Assembly (NCBI GenBank): GCA_027946555.1
Contig: JAPEVC010000159.1
Coordinates: 1-64,000, forward strand
Direction: 5' to 3'
Length of the DNA stretch: 64,000 bases
DNA from: Gnomoniopsis sp. IMI 355080
Taxonomy: Eukaryota; Ascomycota; Sordariomycetes; Diaporthales; Gnomoniaceae
Shown: positions 33,369 through 44,895 of the stretch, piece after piece
Numbering within the stretch: position 1 is the stretch's first letter
How the letters are laid out: each line of letters starts with the position of its first letter
The notes under the pieces: model-generated
Told to the model about the DNA's origin: nothing
The model's database searches: none
Seen by the model: only the letters and a program-made list of their open reading frames with translations
Program-made: the position numbers and the translations under genes

Positions 33369-35672
33369 TCAGTCGATCTTGGCATTGGCCAGACTCTTTG
33401 CTGTCGGATTGTTGATGTTGTTGACTTGCGTCATCGGGAGCTTCTTGTATTTGCTCTGCTTCCTGAGACGCTTGCGCGCTACCATCACCGGCACCGAGCT
33501 CTTAGTCACCAGGTAGTTGGAGAAGGAACCTAGAATGACACTGTAGTCGCACACAATACATTAGCATTATTGGCAGGAATGAGAAGAGAAGGAAAGTCGA
33601 GCAAAACGTACCCCTTAAGCGCACTCTGCCCACGACTGCCCAGTATCACAAGCGTAGGGCTGACTACATCAATGATCTCCAAAATCTGATGCTTGGGGTT
33701 CTTGCAATGCAGCACCTCGACAATAACCCGGACTTGAAGCCTAGTCTTCCGGAGATATTTCTTGACACGCTCGGTGATATCCTGTACCGCCATGTGACGT
33801 TCCTCTTCCGCTTTGGACCGCACTGGTACTGGAGAACCACGGCTCGAGCCTCCCTGTCGCACTTCGACGCTGCTACCGCCGGGCGTCACAGGCGCTTTGC
33901 TAGCCGTCATGTTGTTCAACGCCACGCCCTGATCGCGCATCGCTTTGCGTTCATCAGGCACTTGTGCGCTGCCATCGCGCGGCGCAATACCAATCTCCTC
34001 ATCCACGCAGTACAGGCAAATCATAGTGTCACCATCGCGTAAGACAGTGCCCACCGCCCACTCGAGCGCATGCGTTGACTCGTCACTCAGATCCGTTGCG
34101 ATAATGTACTTCCGTAGCGCACGTTCTTCTTCCTTAGCGGCTTGAACGACACTGGAGTATTCACCCCGGTAGATGATACGAACGGCCCGGGCTGCATTCG
34201 GAGTGTTGACGATGGCGGTCTGCGAAAAGGAGAGCTTCTGGGCGCGCTTGATATCGACGAGGTCGGCTTCGTCGTCCGAGTCCATTGGTGTCCGTGTGCC
34301 GGACAGCGGGCCCTCATCAAAGTTAGTAGTGGGGTGAACCTTTTTCGATTTTGACACGACATCGCCTGAGGCGTCTGTGACTTTGATCTCCGGATCAACA
34401 TCGAAGAGAGATCGGTATTTGGTCTGTGGGGCGACCTTCGCAACGTTGATTCCTAGATTGAATGCGGTCAGATGATGAATTCGACTGCGCGCGTGAAAGC
34501 AAGCCCGGTCTTGCGAAGCGGGACATCATGAACTTACGCTCTTCCTCTGCAGCGGCAAGTAGACTCTTAGCCTCTCTGTTATCCGGAGCTTTGCCAGTCT
34601 TGTCGTCGAAGTCCCTGTCCGCCTTACGGCCACGGTTGCCCTCCTCCTGGGTAGAATAGCCCTCCTCGTCGCTACTATCGTCGAGCAGTTCATCCCCATC
34701 GGGGCTGAAGTAGTCCTTGACCAGTCTGCCACCGCCAGGTGAGTCTGCTGATTTCTTGCGAACCACGGTATTACCGAGCAGCCCGCCATGTCGTAGCCGA
34801 TTCATATCCGACAGCTTCCTGTAGGCGTTGCTCATGTCGAGCTCCGGGTATGCCTTGTCCTGGAGTAAGGCGCGACCCGCAGGACTTAGGGTCCTACCCT
34901 GGATCAACGAGTTGCCTGGCGAGCCAGAACGCGCACCCAGACGTTGATGCGGAGACCTGGACTTGCTGCCCGGGCGCATCGATGGGCCCGCAATCGAATG
35001 GCGTCCTCTATCACCAGGGAAGGCGGGCAGACCAGGTATTTCGGTACCACGCTGTATGTGGGCCATGGCGGTTTGTTGTGCTTGAAGATCCTTCTTTTTA
35101 CCTTGAAACACCCGTTTGGGCAGTATCTGGCCGGTGCTGGTCACTATGTCACCGAACTTGAACTGATTAATAGGGTCGAGGGCGCCGGAGGCTCTGGGGC
35201 CAAAGCCAACAGGCTGGGAGGAGACGTCGGACATGTGCCTGGGATGTGATGAGTTGGATGCGTGAGCCAGCTGATTCGACTTTAGGACGGGTGAAGACGG
35301 GGTACTGAAGACACCTTTCGCAGAGGAGGCCGAGGGAGGAGGGCTGTCCATATCAAGCATGCTTCGAACTGGCTGTTGCGAAAACCTAGCAGGGGTTGGA
35401 CCTGTGGTAGGAGACATTGATTAGCGGCGAGTTGAGAAGGCGCGGGACTGCAAATACTGACCGATGTCCAACATGCTCCTCACAGGGGAACGAGGAGTGA
35501 ACGGGGAGGCGGAACGAGGGTTGCTGAGAGCGCTTGGGGGTCTGTTTTTTCGGGCAGCTATCAAGGCCTCGACCTCGATCCTCTCCTCTTCCATGGCGGC
35601 TTCTAGACTCATAGTCTGCTGCTTCCTGGGCTGGGAGGTAGGGGCCCCAGGCCCTCTATACGGTCCACTCAT
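33369..35672 (-). CDS. Universal stress protein (UspA) domain protein with long disordered N-terminus
   Basis: Exons 35672-35462, 35401-34538, 34452-33612, 33540-33369 (phases 1, 1, 2) give 695 residues. The first ~430 residues are Ser/Pro/Gly-rich and low in order, with SPVRSMLDIG/QPVRSMLDMD given twice and many SP sites, hinting at kinase control. The UspA fold covers the C-terminal ~230 residues: KYIIATDLSDESTHALEWAV opens it and VILGSRGQSALKG-VILGSFSNYLV..SVPVMVAR closes it, fitting the ATP-binding GxxG(9x)GS pattern. A ~60-residue Ser/Gly-rich insert interrupts the domain, as in other fungal members. The last splice joins the two halves of the ATP motif in frame. Probably a cytosolic nucleotide-binding signalling protein. 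Confidence 0.9.
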
Positions 35673-38549
35673 GGCGGAGATGGGAGCAAGTGATTGACGG
35701 TTGTCGTGTACGAGTTGAGGTTGGGCTTGATTCGATTGCGGGACTGGAGAGGTAGTCTGCTACCACGGATTGGCAACAAGCAGCAGTCGACAGACGACAG
35801 TATGACGACCGCAGCCTTGATCGGGGGCAAAGAGGTTCTCGAGTGTGATCGAGGTGAGAGTTCTGTATGTAATGTGTAATGTGTACTTGTGCTGCTCGAG
35901 GCAACTAGCGGGGGATAAGTCGTGGTCGTAGAGTGTGAATGTCGAGATCCAGTCGGGGAGTCAACAGCATCGTGGGTCGACAGGACGTGGCAGGCAGATT
36001 CAGTACAAAAAGGTGAGGCAACAGTCCTCAAATCATGGTCGCGCCTTGCGTGTCTGGTCTGCAGGAAGACGCAAGGGGAAGTCGTGCTTTCCTTATCGGT
36101 GGGAGCGATAGAGGACGGCGGGCGGGAAAGGTGAAGAAGGCGGTGGGAGGGTGGGAATAAAAGAGGATGAAGCAGAGCCAGAATCCGGATTGGACTTGAG
36201 TCGAGCGGGTGCCCAGAACTCCAGACGCGATATCTGACTGATGCCAAGTCTTTTGGCGCTGAGGGGTTCCTGATGTGGGAGGGGCGAGAGTGTGCTGTAG
36301 CTCTGTGTTGGTAGGCTGATATTCCCGGATGAGTGGGTCGCGAATGGCAGGCTGCAGTAATGCCAATACTAATACTCGAAGGTGTGAGATGTGTGAGATG
36401 TGTGTGCAAGTGAGAGCTTGTTGGCTGATAAAAGGTCAAGAAGGTTATCCTGCGAGAGTAGAAAGTCAAAAGTCGAGAGAGTCAAGATTGTTATTATTAC
36501 TATTGGCATGTCCCTTCCTTGATCAGCTGGTCTGTGCTGAGGCTCCGCGACAAGGTTCAGCCCTTCAGCTCGTTAAGTAGCTCCCGTCGGGCACCCGTTG
36601 GGTCAACATATACCTTAGGTAAATGGGCAATAGACAGCAACCGAGATTAGAAAAAAACATCGAACAAAAGGAGAATCTCAACGCAAGTCCTCTGAGTCCG
36701 GCATGGGCGGATGCCTCAAGCCCAGTAGATTGGCACTCGTGATCTTCATAGTTCCCGCCAAGAGTCTTGATGGTTCATGGTGGTTACGGAGTAATAACAC
36801 AGTACCTACCATAGTACTTAGTACCTGTGTCCGGACAGCTTTCCCCACACGCTAATGAGCGCTGCAACTGGGAGGGACCCCGCTGTTCTAGACAGTCCCG
36901 AGAACAAGTTATCCCTGCTGCATTTGTATACTACTTCGCAATGTTGACGACACCTGATGGGAATGACGATGAATACAGTATCAACATATGGAGTTGTCTT
37001 CCTGAGGTTTCCATTTGGATTGGCGAATACCCTCCTAGCCTCATCTGGCACCTAAAGACACCGCAACGGTCATTGAGACCCGTTAGCCACCGGCCTAGAG
37101 TCACCCCTTTAAGCCTCGCTTGGCTTCAAGCTTCGCTAACCTGTGGGGCTCTGTCACATGCACTTTCTGGTTACTACGTATGTATCTGGCCAGAGGGTAC
37201 TGAATTCTTCGTCGGCTATGCTGTGGTTTTGGGCGGCTCGAGCTCACCTTTTTGCCCAGTGGTCTTATCTTGCCTGTACTTGCAAGTCAACCCAAAGTGG
37301 TTGGTCCGCTGCCCCTCGGAGCTTCCCGCAAGGCCCATAGATGCTTTGGCTTGTGACCTTGCGACTTGGCGAAGTTTATAGTATGCTTCTACACGCCATA
37401 TGGAAAACAACAGAAATACGCAGATTATATCAGCACCTCAGAACTTGAATTAACATCAGGGCGCCATGTGTACTGCAGGTGAGAACTCTGCATGGCTACT
37501 GTACCGGCAGATCCAGGATTTATTCAGCAGTTCAGACTATTTGAGCTGCTCCATGTTATATCGGCTATTACATGCTACTTCAAATTTCTAAACTACCTAC
37601 CTACTGGAACGTAGGCCTGAACGTAGGCCTGAACGTAGGCCTGGAAGCCCGGTGGATTCAAGAGAAAAGAGAAAAGGGCTAAGTCTAAGTCCCGGGCGGG
37701 ATGATTTAATATACACATTGGGCGTGGCTGCATCGCTCCTTCCACCAGACACTACACATTGACAAGACACGCTATACTTTTCAAGTAACAATTTAACTAG
37801 TATGAGCTCGCTGAGAATAGTAGCTATTCACAAAACAATTTGTAGAAGGGTCAATCCTTTTTAGTCAAGCTAATTCATTTTCTAACATGTTTGATTCATT
37901 ACCACCACACTACTCAAGAGCGCACTTATACTAATTTGGTTTGTAAATTCCTATGCATTTCGTTCGACTTAGAGGCATTTTTATGAGTCAAGGTTATCTC
38001 GCCGTACTTTTCTCCTCGTTGGGCGGCCTGGTGGCCTAAAAGGAATTATTGCGAGACAGTTAGCTGTGCATGTACAGCTCGCGTCAAATGCGAAGCACCC
38101 GTCCCAGCGCAGCTTACATTGTTTGGGAGTGCCACGAATATAGCTCTACCTAGGTAACATTAAGAGGCTGAATCCTTCCAACTATGAGACAGCTAATTTA
38201 AGCTTACGTTAGTTGACTTCAAATTGACTGTTCTTTCAATTCTGAAGTATACCTTAGCAGTCCCTAGCATTCTAGAATGGACCTAGCATTCCGGTATGGA
38301 CAATTACTCAAAGCTACAATCCTGAATCATATTCCTCACACAGTCGCACGGAGGCTCCGGAAGTAGTTCCCCAAAGAGATTCTCTTGAGGGATTCAAAGA
38401 ATAAGCTATCGCCAAAATATAGGTCATGATTTGAATAGCACGATCCAGTCGTGTGATACACACTACATGCCCCTATATATAGACTATCTAGTTCCTCGAA
38501 GCCAGCGAAGCTCTAGATCACAAAACCAAAATCCACCCCTTCCCTCTCC
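35673..38549. other. Long intergenic stretch
   Basis: About 2.9 kb. The first ~900 bp are the promoter and long leader of the stress-protein gene (Ser/Pro/His-rich shadow frames). A 184-codon + frame at 36827-37381 shows no family feature and has no splice or promoter support. Three 12-bp tandem units and a dispersed repeat occur at 37607-37745, and a TACCTAGGTA palindrome at 38147-38156. Confidence 0.55.
37607..37745 (+). repeat. Dispersed short repeat, copy 1, with three 12-bp tandem units
   Basis: GAACGTAGGCCT occurs three times in tandem (37607-37642). The following ~100 bp (GGTGGATTCA, AGAAAAGGGC, ACACATTGGGCGTG) match 60133-60255 in the same orientation. Confidence 0.72.
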
Positions 38550-38667
38550 CTAAATCCTTGCTTTAGACAACAACCAGAGCGCCAACAACCACGTAAAGCT
38601 CAAGCGCGGGACGGTCTCAGCACTGAAAGCTATCAACGCAATAAGATATTTCCTGTGAAAACTTACG

Positions 38668-38870
38668 AGGCCTTACCCGCAATGCTGGTCTTGGCGGTGG
38701 CCTTTGAGGTCTTGTGTGTCTTGGTGGACGGTGAGGTTTTGCTTGTCGTGGCGGTAGCCATTGTGGTCTTGTGTGTTGTGGCGGAGGGTGAAGGTTTGCT
38801 TGTCGTCGCGGTGTCCAATGTGGTCTTCTGTGTCTTAAGCAAGCGGTGAGGTTTTGCTTGACGTGGTGGC
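38668..38870 (-). repeat. 57-bp tandem repeat, three units, coding Thr/Ser/Lys-rich 19-mers
   Basis: Units begin ACG(T/A)CAAGCAAA(A)CC and run to GCCACCGCC-type ends. Units 2 and 3 share one reading frame; unit 1 carries a one-base gain relative to unit 3 just after CACCG, which shifts the frame. Confidence 0.7.
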
Positions 38871-39662
38871 GGATGGTTGGCCACTGGTGCGAGAGCAAGA
38901 TGAAGCATCTCTCTTGCACTTCACATCGCCGAAGTTCAGCTTGCTCATCTCGTCCGCGAGCGGATCGCTATCCGTCTCAGGATCCCATCGATACACTTTG
39001 AGCTTGAGTCCCGAATCCCCTACCTTGACTATGGGGATCCTGATGGGGTTGACATTCTTATCCTGCATTGCGTCCAGCTTGCCTTGCGCCTCCTTGGAGT
39101 AGGTCATAGCGATGGCGACCTTTTCGAAGTCCTGATATTGCGTTTTCAGCTTGCCCTCCAGTTTCTTCATATCCTGCTCAAACGCTGTGGCCACCTTAGT
39201 TCCTGCCAAGGAGTTCTTGTTCTCACACTTCAACTCGACGATCATCCCATTCCTTTTCAATTGCTCCGAAGGGTCAAGGGTAAAATCCGCAGCTTGCGAA
39301 CTCCCATCGTACACCTGGATCTCCCGGACTCTTTTGTTGGATTTGTACTCCATGAGGTTTCTGAGATAGACCTCAAACTCGAACTGCATCCATGCTTCCC
39401 AGCCGCCATCGGTGAGATCCGCGTAATAAATTTTCTTCTTCGTTTCCTCATTACCTAACCATGAGAACAAGTGCTCATCAAGGTCGAATGGAGTCTTGCC
39501 CATTGACGGTGCACTGCTTATTTGAGTGTTTTTCTCTGGGGTTTTGGGGGTCGTCCTTATATTTAGATCCGAGAACTGAATATCTTTGGCAACGTGTGAT
39601 GGAGCTGCGAGAGTCGATGCAAGGATGCTGCTCGCAACGAATAAATTGAAAAGGAAACGCAT
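38835..39662 (-). CDS. Secreted protein with a D..ExK nuclease-like pattern; repeat tail broken
   Basis: 275 residues as an open frame. Signal peptide MRFLFNLFVASSILASTLAA, then a mixed alpha/beta domain to ~250. The stretch QVYDGSSQAADFTLD then MIVELKCENKN carries D126 (or D119), E143 and K145, the order seen in PD-(D/E)XK nuclease folds, preceded by a helix with EFE. This is a pattern match only; no family recognised. Past residue 250 the DNA holds three 57-bp units coding TTSKTSP..KTHKT-type sequence, but one extra base in unit 1 ends the frame at 38835. A phase-0 intron 38924-38834 (GTGAAG..TTAAG) would restore the repeat frame to 38663. A further exon (38622-38550) could add a hydrophobic, GPI-signal-like end (inference). 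Confidence 0.6.
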   Translation of the reverse strand: MRFLFNLFVASSILASTLAAPSHVAKDIQFSDLNIRTTPKTPEKNTQISSAPSMGKTPFDLDEHLFSWLGNEETKKKIYYADLTDGGWEAWMQFEFEVYLRNLMEYKSNKRVREIQVYDGSSQAADFTLDPSEQLKRNGMIVELKCENKNSLAGTKVATAFEQDMKKLEGKLKTQYQDFEKVAIAMTYSKEAQGKLDAMQDKNVNPIRIPIVKVGDSGLKLKVYRWDPETDSDPLADEMSKLNFGDVKCKRDASSCSRTSGQPSATTSSKTSPLA

Positions 39663-40854
39663 TTCGATACAAGTTTACACCAGGTAATTATTGAATCAAG
39701 CAAGGAATGAACAAAAGAACGAAACATACACGACTCTGTCAAGATATCTCAATTAGATTGGGAAACTTGATGTGTATTGAAAGTAAGGAGTTTGTTTGGA
39801 CACTTGTTGTCCGAAGATGAGCCTGATCCAGCAGTCTCGAAAAGTGAAGGTAGTTGAAGATGATGCGGAATTAATTATTGAAAAACTGTAGTGGTGGAAG
39901 ATGAGCTGCCTTTTATGTACAAAATCTTTTTTATGAAGCGTCTAGGTATTTTGAAAGTCATGTCAACCTGTTTCTAATTCCAAGATGCTCGCGAGAAAAG
40001 GCCAAAGGGATACTATCAAAAGCATCAGACCAAAAAGAGGCCCGGGAAATGATTGCATATCAGGTGTTCTTACTAAGATTTAGCTTATTTGACCACCAAC
40101 AGCAGTTTCAAAATCTCAATAATCACTTGCGGCGTAGCAAAGTCCAAAAACTATCACAGTGGAATATCAGGTAGCTTATATGAAATGGCAAGATCTAGGG
40201 TTGTCGTCTTAACTAACTCTCGTGGGAACCACGTTGGTAGGCATCTAGCAAATACTCAACTTTGACCCTTTGAGACCTAACCAGCGTAAGGAGGCTATAG
40301 TATTCTATAGACTTGAGATGCTTACTAACGAATTTCAGACTTCACAAGAGCCTCACCCAGGCCTCGAATGAGCATGATTCAGTGCGAGAGACCGCGTTTG
40401 ACGAGTTGAGCTTCATGCTGGTGAATGACCAACAAGATGACAGGAACCGACAGTGCAGGGCAGCCAAGGTGTTGAAATTGGGTCTATTGCAACAGTGATC
40501 GAATCCCTTACGTGAGCAGTTATCACCAACAGCCACCAGTCATAATCCTTGAATAGGCGAGGCGCAGGAATTTGGGGGCCTTGTTGGGCTGACGGGGTAG
40601 CCATCGTGGCAGCCGCGTCGGGAATTGGGGCCCGTCAAGTCTGTTGGAAAGATTTCAGCTCCTTTTGAGTCTTCGAAGCTTATTGGACTGAAGCTCCTCA
40701 GAAATAAACCAGTGCTCTTCTTTCGAAGGCGATTTGGACACTCGTCACATCCACTGTAGATTTTCAAGCTGACTTCAGTCCCGTATCCCAAGTCTCGGCG
40801 ACGAAAACACATTAGTATGGAAAGACTGCCCACTCCTATTATTTCTCTGTCCAA
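39663..40854. other. Intergenic
   Basis: About 1.2 kb: upstream region of the secreted protein gene at the left and 3' flank of the 2EXR gene at the right. Overlapping short frames on both strands near 40310-40850 show nothing recognisable. Confidence 0.6.
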
Positions 40855-42174
40855 CTATATAGGCTCCCAGCTTAAGATAAATGAAGCACGCCGGCTTTTA
40901 GCCATGGAGTGTGAGTTTGAGCTCATGTCGGTCATCATGTCATACGCGAACTTTGCCGGGGCCCTCAGCGCTTCGGGGAATATATCTTCACCACCAGGGA
41001 ATGGCCCGTCAACCCTCGACATGAATTCGGCAGGTAATCTGGGCCAGTATATCCAGTTAATCACTACAAAAACCACATAATAGCGACGTCCATTGGCCTC
41101 AAACTCCAGATCCAGGTCGCAATCTGCCGCGAACGCGTCCTGAGTCTTGCTATCCATACCTATAAAATTGTGGAGAAGGGATTTGGTACGCCTAGCCGTC
41201 CACCTCTCAAAAGCAAACGCCACTGCCGACGGGTAGTCGCGCTTCCAGTCGGGCCGCGGGACGCCGTCGACGAGCCAGTATAGTAAATTGTTATTGTCCG
41301 AATGTATCAGGTCTAGGATCGCCTGGACTTTGCCCCCGCGGAACTGCTCTCTCCCATCGGGCCCCGGTCTTGCCCAGCGTGGATTCCACTCGATTGCAAC
41401 TCGAAGAAAGCCTGACAAGATACAGGCTTGTTTCCACTTATCGAGCGAGAACTGGTATAAACCCTCCTCGAGCAAGGGCGTGGCACGGCCGTGCCGGTCG
41501 TGCAGGCGCAGAACGACAAGGTCCAGCGGTGCTCGAACACCCGGCAACAGATCTGAATGATGGCCATACTCGGGCTCGCTGTGTTTATCTGCGTATTGTG
41601 CCTCCCAAACATCCAAAGATCGTGGACGATAAAGTCGCCCATTGCTGCGATAGATGTCGATATCATGAGGGTAGTACTTGGGGTAGTACTCTTGAATGTA
41701 TTCACAGGCAACGCTCCGTGATAGGCTGCACGTTGATAGCAGTGTGGTGACCCGGGTGTAGATAGATAGTTCCCTACAGCGGCGCGTATACGCCAGCTCT
41801 TCAGCAACCCACTTGGGCGGGTCACCGGCGCCTTCCTCCTCAGTTGGCCCTGCTGCACCGTATACGGACGGCGGGACAGGGACCAAGTACTGAAAAAAAA
41901 GCCCTGTGGGTCTGTCATAGTGCCACCGGTAGTGTTTATGATCTCTGCTGAGCTCCCATTGCTCGTGCGCCATCTTCAAGCGCCCTAAATCTACGTAATT
42001 ATCCGGCAGATTGCCATCGGGGCAGCGTTCGTGTGTGAATCGGAGAGCTTCGTGTATGTAGCGCGGTTCATGAGGGCGACCTTCGATTTCTACCCAGTGT
42101 ACGCCGCGGTAGGGAAGCACCAATTTCCATATGGCCAATTGCAGCTCGATCGCAAGGTCGTTGAAATTCGCCAT
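40855..42174 (-). CDS. 2EXR domain protein
   Basis: Intronless, 439 residues. Opens with MANFNDLAIELQLAIWKLVL, the F..LPxELRxxIW-like start of the fungal 2EXR domain, a family expanded in plant-associated ascomycetes and of unknown biochemical role. The rest has many Trp/Tyr/Arg residues and conserved-looking blocks (LLSTCSLSRSVACEYIQEY, RRYYVVFVVINWIYWPRL) but no catalytic signature I can name. No signal peptide or membrane helix. Usual for such genes, it is intronless and unlinked to a pathway. Confidence 0.8.
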   Translation of the reverse strand: MANFNDLAIELQLAIWKLVLPYRGVHWVEIEGRPHEPRYIHEALRFTHERCPDGNLPDNYVDLGRLKMAHEQWELSRDHKHYRWHYDRPTGLFFQYLVPVPPSVYGAAGPTEEEGAGDPPKWVAEELAYTRRCRELSIYTRVTTLLSTCSLSRSVACEYIQEYYPKYYPHDIDIYRSNGRLYRPRSLDVWEAQYADKHSEPEYGHHSDLLPGVRAPLDLVVLRLHDRHGRATPLLEEGLYQFSLDKWKQACILSGFLRVAIEWNPRWARPGPDGREQFRGGKVQAILDLIHSDNNNLLYWLVDGVPRPDWKRDYPSAVAFAFERWTARRTKSLLHNFIGMDSKTQDAFAADCDLDLEFEANGRRYYVVFVVINWIYWPRLPAEFMSRVDGPFPGGEDIFPEALRAPAKFAYDMMTDMSSNSHSMAKSRRASFILSWEPI

Positions 42175-43522
42175 ATTTTTGAGCGGTTGGTTTTTGGGTT
42201 CTTCTATGCAATGAGTGGTCTGTGGGTGTTGTTTTGAAGAAGTGACTGACGCTGGAGTGGGTGAAAGCGGATTCTTGCATTTTTTCTTCTTCCTTTTTCC
42301 TCAAGAGGGCTAAATGCGACAGAGTGGCGCAGCACGGTAACATGATCCTGCAAGATATTCTAGGCAACAAACACCCAGCAGCCACGCCTTGCGAACTCTG
42401 CTTAGATACTTAGGTAACTTTAGGAGTTTGTTCAATACCGCTGATATTCTGCACAAAATGTTGAATATGCTTACTTACCAATTTAGTAAAATATAAAATC
42501 AGCTTCACGCGTTCCAATGTTAGTAAGCCGGAACCTATTCGTCCATATATTTGCACACGCGCAAATGGACACCCTGTATCTCAGGTGATTGCTTTTGCGT
42601 GCGACTTTATTTGCGACAAGTCACGAGAAATCGCCGTCGTAGCTCGAGCTGCTCAAGCGAGGTCAACGCGAAGCAGAGGATATCAAGCCCTGCTGGCCTA
42701 CAAGAAAGAGACTTTCCCTGCGGTCCCAGCTACTTATATATATCCTGCACCTGAAAGCTCTAAATTGGCGCTGAAACTTCCATCTAGGAGGGAAGCAATG
42801 TGTGGCGAGAGGGTACAGCCAATGGAACAAATATGGCGATCGATTTCGCGTACGGCAAACTGTGAATACATCCAATACTATTAAGCGACACATAAGTTAT
42901 TCACGCTGGCTTCCTTACCTCGGGTACTCACTTGACTCGAAATAAATGGTTGCACAGATGGTTCTGGAAGATGTAGAGAGAAATGGCTTGTAGGTCCCCC
43001 TAAATTGCAAAGCTGAAGCCTTAGGACAGGTCTCCGCACAGCAGTGCGTCATGATCTTTACATCACGATCCATCCTACCCTCCCCAAATTAGGTCAAACG
43101 CATGAGTCGGTCATTATAAATTGCTGAGAATCTGAGATGTCTTGTCCGCATGTGAGAGATCATCACCTTCGAACTAGAACAATATCCGACTGTCACCGAC
43201 TACCTAGATAACCTTCGTGAGAAAAAGTCCCATACCAGAAGCTTGCTTTGATAGAGACCTTTGTACTTTCACATGTTAGCGTAGAACAATACAAGCAGTA
43301 ACAAGCGTGCCCCCGTGCTCTCTTAGTGCGTGCTCGAGCTTGAACCACTGGGCCAGCTGGAGCGCTTTATATGGAGGTTACCTGCCCTCAATTCAAACTT
43401 CTGTGCTTGACTACACTTGTTGTACTCATTTCAAACGTAGCAACACTGCCTTATTGCTCTCGTTACACGCACCGTCACTTCAGGGCGGCAAAAGATCGTT
43501 TACTGCTTCCTATCAAAATACC
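42175..43522. other. Intergenic, divergent promoters
   Basis: About 1.35 kb between the 2EXR gene (minus) and the HsbA-like gene (plus). Nothing coding accepted. Confidence 0.6.
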
Positions 43523-44128
43523 ATGCGCATCAGATTTCTCATCTTTCCAATCCTCCTCGGCATAAGTACCGTGCATGCCGATGAGGATGTGGATAGAATC
43601 ATTGCAGCTATCGACAGTATCTCAAATGTCACGGGAACACTCGGCCAGGCACTACACAGCTGGACCGGTGCTTGGTCAGACTTAGAAATGGCAAAACTTC
43701 CATTCCTATCTCACACTCTTTTAAAGCAAATCAACACGGCCACCACGACGGCGAGGAAGTCCAGGAAACTGGACGATGTCGAGTCTATCGACATACAAGA
43801 ACCGGCACACAGACTAGTCGCAGATACCAACATCACTCTGATCCACGCCATCGAGGCCAAGCAGAAATTGGAAGAGAACAATCCATACCTCCTCGTTCCT
43901 GGCATAAGACTGACGCTTCTACACACTCTGAAAAAGCAAATATTGGCATCTGCGCAACTTTCGCAAGCGATGTTCGATGTCTTTACCGGAAGTTGGGGAA
44001 AAGATGATGCCAATAGGACGGGGGTAGCCATTCAAGGACTGTTCAATAATGCGATAGCCATTTACGAGGGAAGTGTGCCTCCAGCAAGGACGCTTCAGGG
44101 CAAACTCTCAGTGAACAACGAAGGATGA
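43523..44128 (+). CDS. HsbA-like secreted cell-wall/hydrophobic-surface-binding protein
   Basis: Intronless, 201 residues from the ATG at 43523 (MRIRFLIFPILLGISTVHA is a good signal peptide; the frame extends further 5' but the extension is not protein-like). The mature part is all-helical: AIDSISNVTGTLGQALHSW, then KLPFLSHTLLKQINTATTTA, ADTNITLIHAIEAKQKLEE and LTLLHTLKKQILASAQLSQA. This four-helix layout with a leading V/I..I..I......L...V pattern fits hydrophobic-surface-binding protein A, which coats hydrophobic surfaces and recruits cutinase-type enzymes in Aspergillus. No cysteines in the mature chain. Assignment by pattern; role on plant surface inferred. Confidence 0.75.
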   Translation: MRIRFLIFPILLGISTVHADEDVDRIIAAIDSISNVTGTLGQALHSWTGAWSDLEMAKLPFLSHTLLKQINTATTTARKSRKLDDVESIDIQEPAHRLVADTNITLIHAIEAKQKLEENNPYLLVPGIRLTLLHTLKKQILASAQLSQAMFDVFTGSWGKDDANRTGVAIQGLFNNAIAIYEGSVPPARTLQGKLSVNNEG

Positions 44129-44895
44129 GACGAGAATTCTTGCCAGGTTTGATGTATTTCTTCATGCAATGCGCGTATTGGTTGCTTGCTGCCTTGTCTG
44201 CAAATATTATATATATATACTTGGATAGGATCTACGCCGACCTTATAATGCTTGAATTTTCGTTCCAGTTGGCCATGTACTCAATGGAGGAAAATTAATA
44301 CATTTTTGATAGTTGGGAAACGATGATGTTCATGTCCGAAGCATGATGTGCCTATCCGGCGTGGGAGTTATGTGAGTAGAGTTAAATGCAATGACGGGTA
44401 GGACGTCCAAGTCCAAATCCAGAATGCCTCACCCTAAGTCTCCTCAAGCGACTACCTACCTAGGTAGGTGTATAAGTACTGACTCTTTTGATCTCACTAT
44501 AGTGATCCGGTCGTGAACCATGCCGCTGGAATTTTGCATATGAAGTCGCCGTGCTGTGTCCAAACCAGGCCTGATTTTGTTTCTGCAAACTAAATCGGTT
44601 GACATCCGGCTTGCGTGTTACAACAATCACGGAAGCCGTTAGTGTGTTTGATACCCGTCTTTTAAGCAAACACTTCCAGCCATGGTAATATTATTCGGTC
44701 GAAAATATTCTTGCCCTGAAAAGTTTGGTCATTGCTGAATTCATTTTGAACTACAAAGCTTCCAGCTGACTGTCTCCAATGCAGACTTGGGCCGCTGACC
44801 TCGGAATTATTCGACCTTGTGCACGCGATCATTCATTCTTCCCCATACGTGATTCAAAATATCACAGCTCCAAGGTCTTCAAAGCAACAATCAGC
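44129..44895. other. Intergenic
   Basis: Between two secreted-protein genes on the same strand. Holds an AT microsatellite near 44209-44219 and a 16-bp perfect palindrome (44454-44469) of the CCTAGG family. No gene accepted. Confidence 0.6.

Noticed and set aside
36827..37381. 184-codon open frame on + in the long gene-poor stretch
   Set aside because: No motif, signal peptide or splice logic; amino acid make-up looks random and overlapping frames exist on both strands.
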